This document shows, one piece after another, positions 5,800 through 6,817 of a stretch of 6,817 nucleotides of DNA; within the stretch, counting starts at the first letter, position 1, and the number at the start of each line of letters is the position of its first letter. Source of the stretch: Bacteroidales bacterium (lineage in GTDB: Bacteria; Bacteroidota; Bacteroidia; Bacteroidales; BM520); contig JAQVPY010000122.1 of NCBI GenBank assembly GCA_028701815.1, positions 1-6,817 on the forward strand, given 5' to 3'. The position numbers and the translations under genes were made by a program. The notes below the pieces were generated by a model. It was not told the DNA's origin. It was given only the letters and a program-made list of their open reading frames with translations, and ran no database searches.

Positions 5800-6405
5800 A
5801 TGGTTATTATCTCCTTAATATTAATTTCGATAGCACTGTCTATGGACAGCTTTTCCGTCAGTCTGGCTTCGGGAATGTGTCGTGGGGAGCAGTTAAAACG
5901 AAAACATCTCATCTTTTTCCCCTTGTCACTCGCTGTTTTTCAGGCCGGTTTTTTTGCCGTAGGCTGGCTTTTCGGCAATAAGTTTCAGTCGCTGATATCT
6001 TCGGTAGATCACTGGATTGCTTTTGGCATATTGACTTTTATTGGGGTAAGGATGATAATGGAAGCGCTTAAAAAAGATGAAGCCAAGGCTAAGTATAATC
6101 CTTTTAAATTTTGGAATACGATATTGCTGTCTGTCGGTACAAGTATAGATGCCATGGCTGTAGGTATAGCTTATGCCTGTGCCTCACAGACGGACAACAG
6201 CATTGTTGTAGGCTCCGTCAGCATCTCAACGGAATGGGCTACCACGGCTGTCTTGTGGATGACTACCGTTGTATTTTCTCTTGTTGGACTTCTTCTCGGG
6301 AAATTTTTAAAACGGCGCATCAATTTTCCCTTTGAGGTACTCGGAGGGGCTATCCTCATTTTTATCGGAGGATATATTTTGCTCGAGCACCTCGGGATAA
6401 TTTAG
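5800..6405 (+). CDS. mntP: Manganese efflux pump MntP
   Basis: MntP is an inner-membrane exporter that removes excess Mn(II) from the cytosol. This 201-residue protein has the family's two repeated halves: LSMDSFSVSLASG with D16, and VGTSIDAMAVGIAYA with D117, corresponding to the acidic membrane residues important in E. coli MntP. DHWIAFGILTFIGVRMI (70-86) is another family signature. About six membrane helices are visible, with a basic/acidic cytoplasmic loop near 88-103. The start is fixed by the usual MntP N-terminus just ahead of the SMDSF helix. That puts the ATG two bases after tRNA-Arg, leaving no independent leader and no room for the yybP-ykoY manganese riboswitch often found upstream of mntP elsewhere. 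The stop codon is 4 nt from the end of the convergent PII-like gene. Confidence 0.95.
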   Translation: MVIISLILISIALSMDSFSVSLASGMCRGEQLKRKHLIFFPLSLAVFQAGFFAVGWLFGNKFQSLISSVDHWIAFGILTFIGVRMIMEALKKDEAKAKYNPFKFWNTILLSVGTSIDAMAVGIAYACASQTDNSIVVGSVSISTEWATTAVLWMTTVVFSLVGLLLGKFLKRRINFPFEVLGGAILIFIGGYILLEHLGII

Positions 6406-6409
6406 CTTT

Positions 6410-6784
6410 TTATACTGTCTGTTCGATATTCCAGACAAAAGCCCTGACACCTATTTCGAGGTTTCTTGCATCAAGTCGTTTAATACTATCCAATAATTCC
6501 GGGACTTCATTGTCGTCGACAACAGTCATCATCGCCGAATTCATCTCCGGCCACGTATGTGTGCCGCGGCGGGGCAAACCGGTATGAGACCCCACCCCCT
6601 GAACCTGTTCAAAGAAGGTGAATCCTTTTATTTTCAGACAGTCTAACATGTATTCTACACGTTCTGTGTTGGCTTGATTATATACTATAAATACGGCTTT
6701 CATATCTTTATTGAGTATTGTATTATCAGTTTCGTTTTGATTTTTGTCTGCTTCAGGCAGTGCGACAGTCTCCGGCTTGTTCAT
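6410..6784 (-). CDS. PII-like small regulatory-type protein, start uncertain
   Basis: The conserved part begins at M28 (ATG at 6703-6701) with MKAVFIVYNQANTERVEYML and ends at IRAFVWNIEQTV-like residues (here VRAFVWNIEQTV), 97 residues in all. It has the beta-alpha-beta repeat length of PII/CutA-type ferredoxin-like proteins, with a T-loop-like stretch VQGVGSHTGLPRRGTHTWPEMNS between the halves. I recall such proteins in Bacteroidales near RND metal-efflux genes, but that memory is not proof, and neither ligand nor partner can be read here. Residues 1-27 (PETVALPEADKNQNETDN and flanks) are polar and linker-like. The frame stays open to the window edge at 6817, so the true start may be M28, the ATG at 6784, or lie beyond the window as a fusion. 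The ATG at 6784 also overlaps a TGA in another frame as ATGA. Confidence 0.75.
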   Translation of the reverse strand: MNKPETVALPEADKNQNETDNTILNKDMKAVFIVYNQANTERVEYMLDCLKIKGFTFFEQVQGVGSHTGLPRRGTHTWPEMNSAMMTVVDDNEVPELLDSIKRLDARNLEIGVRAFVWNIEQTV

Positions 6785-6817
6785 GAAAACGAAAGACTCG
6801 CGAAGTTTTGTCTGTTT

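Noticed and set aside
6370..6410. GCTCGAGC palindrome near the mntP end as an intrinsic terminator
   Set aside because: An 8-bp self-complementary stretch without a loop or adjacent T run cannot form a usual terminator hairpin.

Overview
The window reads as a stretch of Bacteroidetes chromosome, most likely order Bacteroidales. Four observations point there: a GldH-like lipoprotein sits with an HD-domain gene and dxr; candidate promoters fit the Bacteroidetes -7 element TAnnTTTG; gene starts lack clear Shine-Dalgarno sequences; and the intergenic DNA is AT-rich with 7-bp repeats. No species can be named from this sequence alone.

Layout. Positions 1-1523 hold a tight minus-strand cluster: a GldH-like lipoprotein, an HD-domain phosphohydrolase and the first third of dxr (non-mevalonate isoprenoid pathway), which runs off the left edge. 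A 193-bp divergent intergenic region (1524-1716) carries a promoter-like element and a perfect palindrome for the leftward cluster. Positions 1717-4308 hold four plus-strand genes of no recognised function, all apparently exported: two tandem paralogous secreted proteins sharing a W-G-x3-K-x-C-x-G-F-G-I-C motif, a lipoprotein with a possible remnant of a thioredoxin fold, and a likely outer-membrane beta-barrel protein. The barrel gene has an odd 5' end. A good signal peptide lies one frame away, and its frame closes at CTT TGA, the core of the +1 frameshift site of prfB (release factor 2). Positions 4298-5587 (minus) are tyrS, whose end overlaps the barrel gene end by 11 bp. The 138-bp gap 5588-5725 carries a tyrS promoter candidate, a heptamer repeat tract and a tRNA promoter candidate. 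A tRNA-Arg(CCU) gene follows and ends 2 nt before the start codon of mntP (manganese efflux). At the right edge, on the minus strand, is a PII-like small protein whose reading frame stays open to the end of the window.

How the genes relate. dxr, tyrS, the tRNA and mntP are ordinary housekeeping or homeostasis genes. The 1717-4308 block is the accessory part. It looks like a co-oriented envelope module (two periplasmic or secreted proteins, one lipoprotein, one outer-membrane protein) set between conserved genes, and it is the best candidate for an undescribed system. Its function cannot be deduced from the sequence. There is no stretch above 300 bases without a gene.
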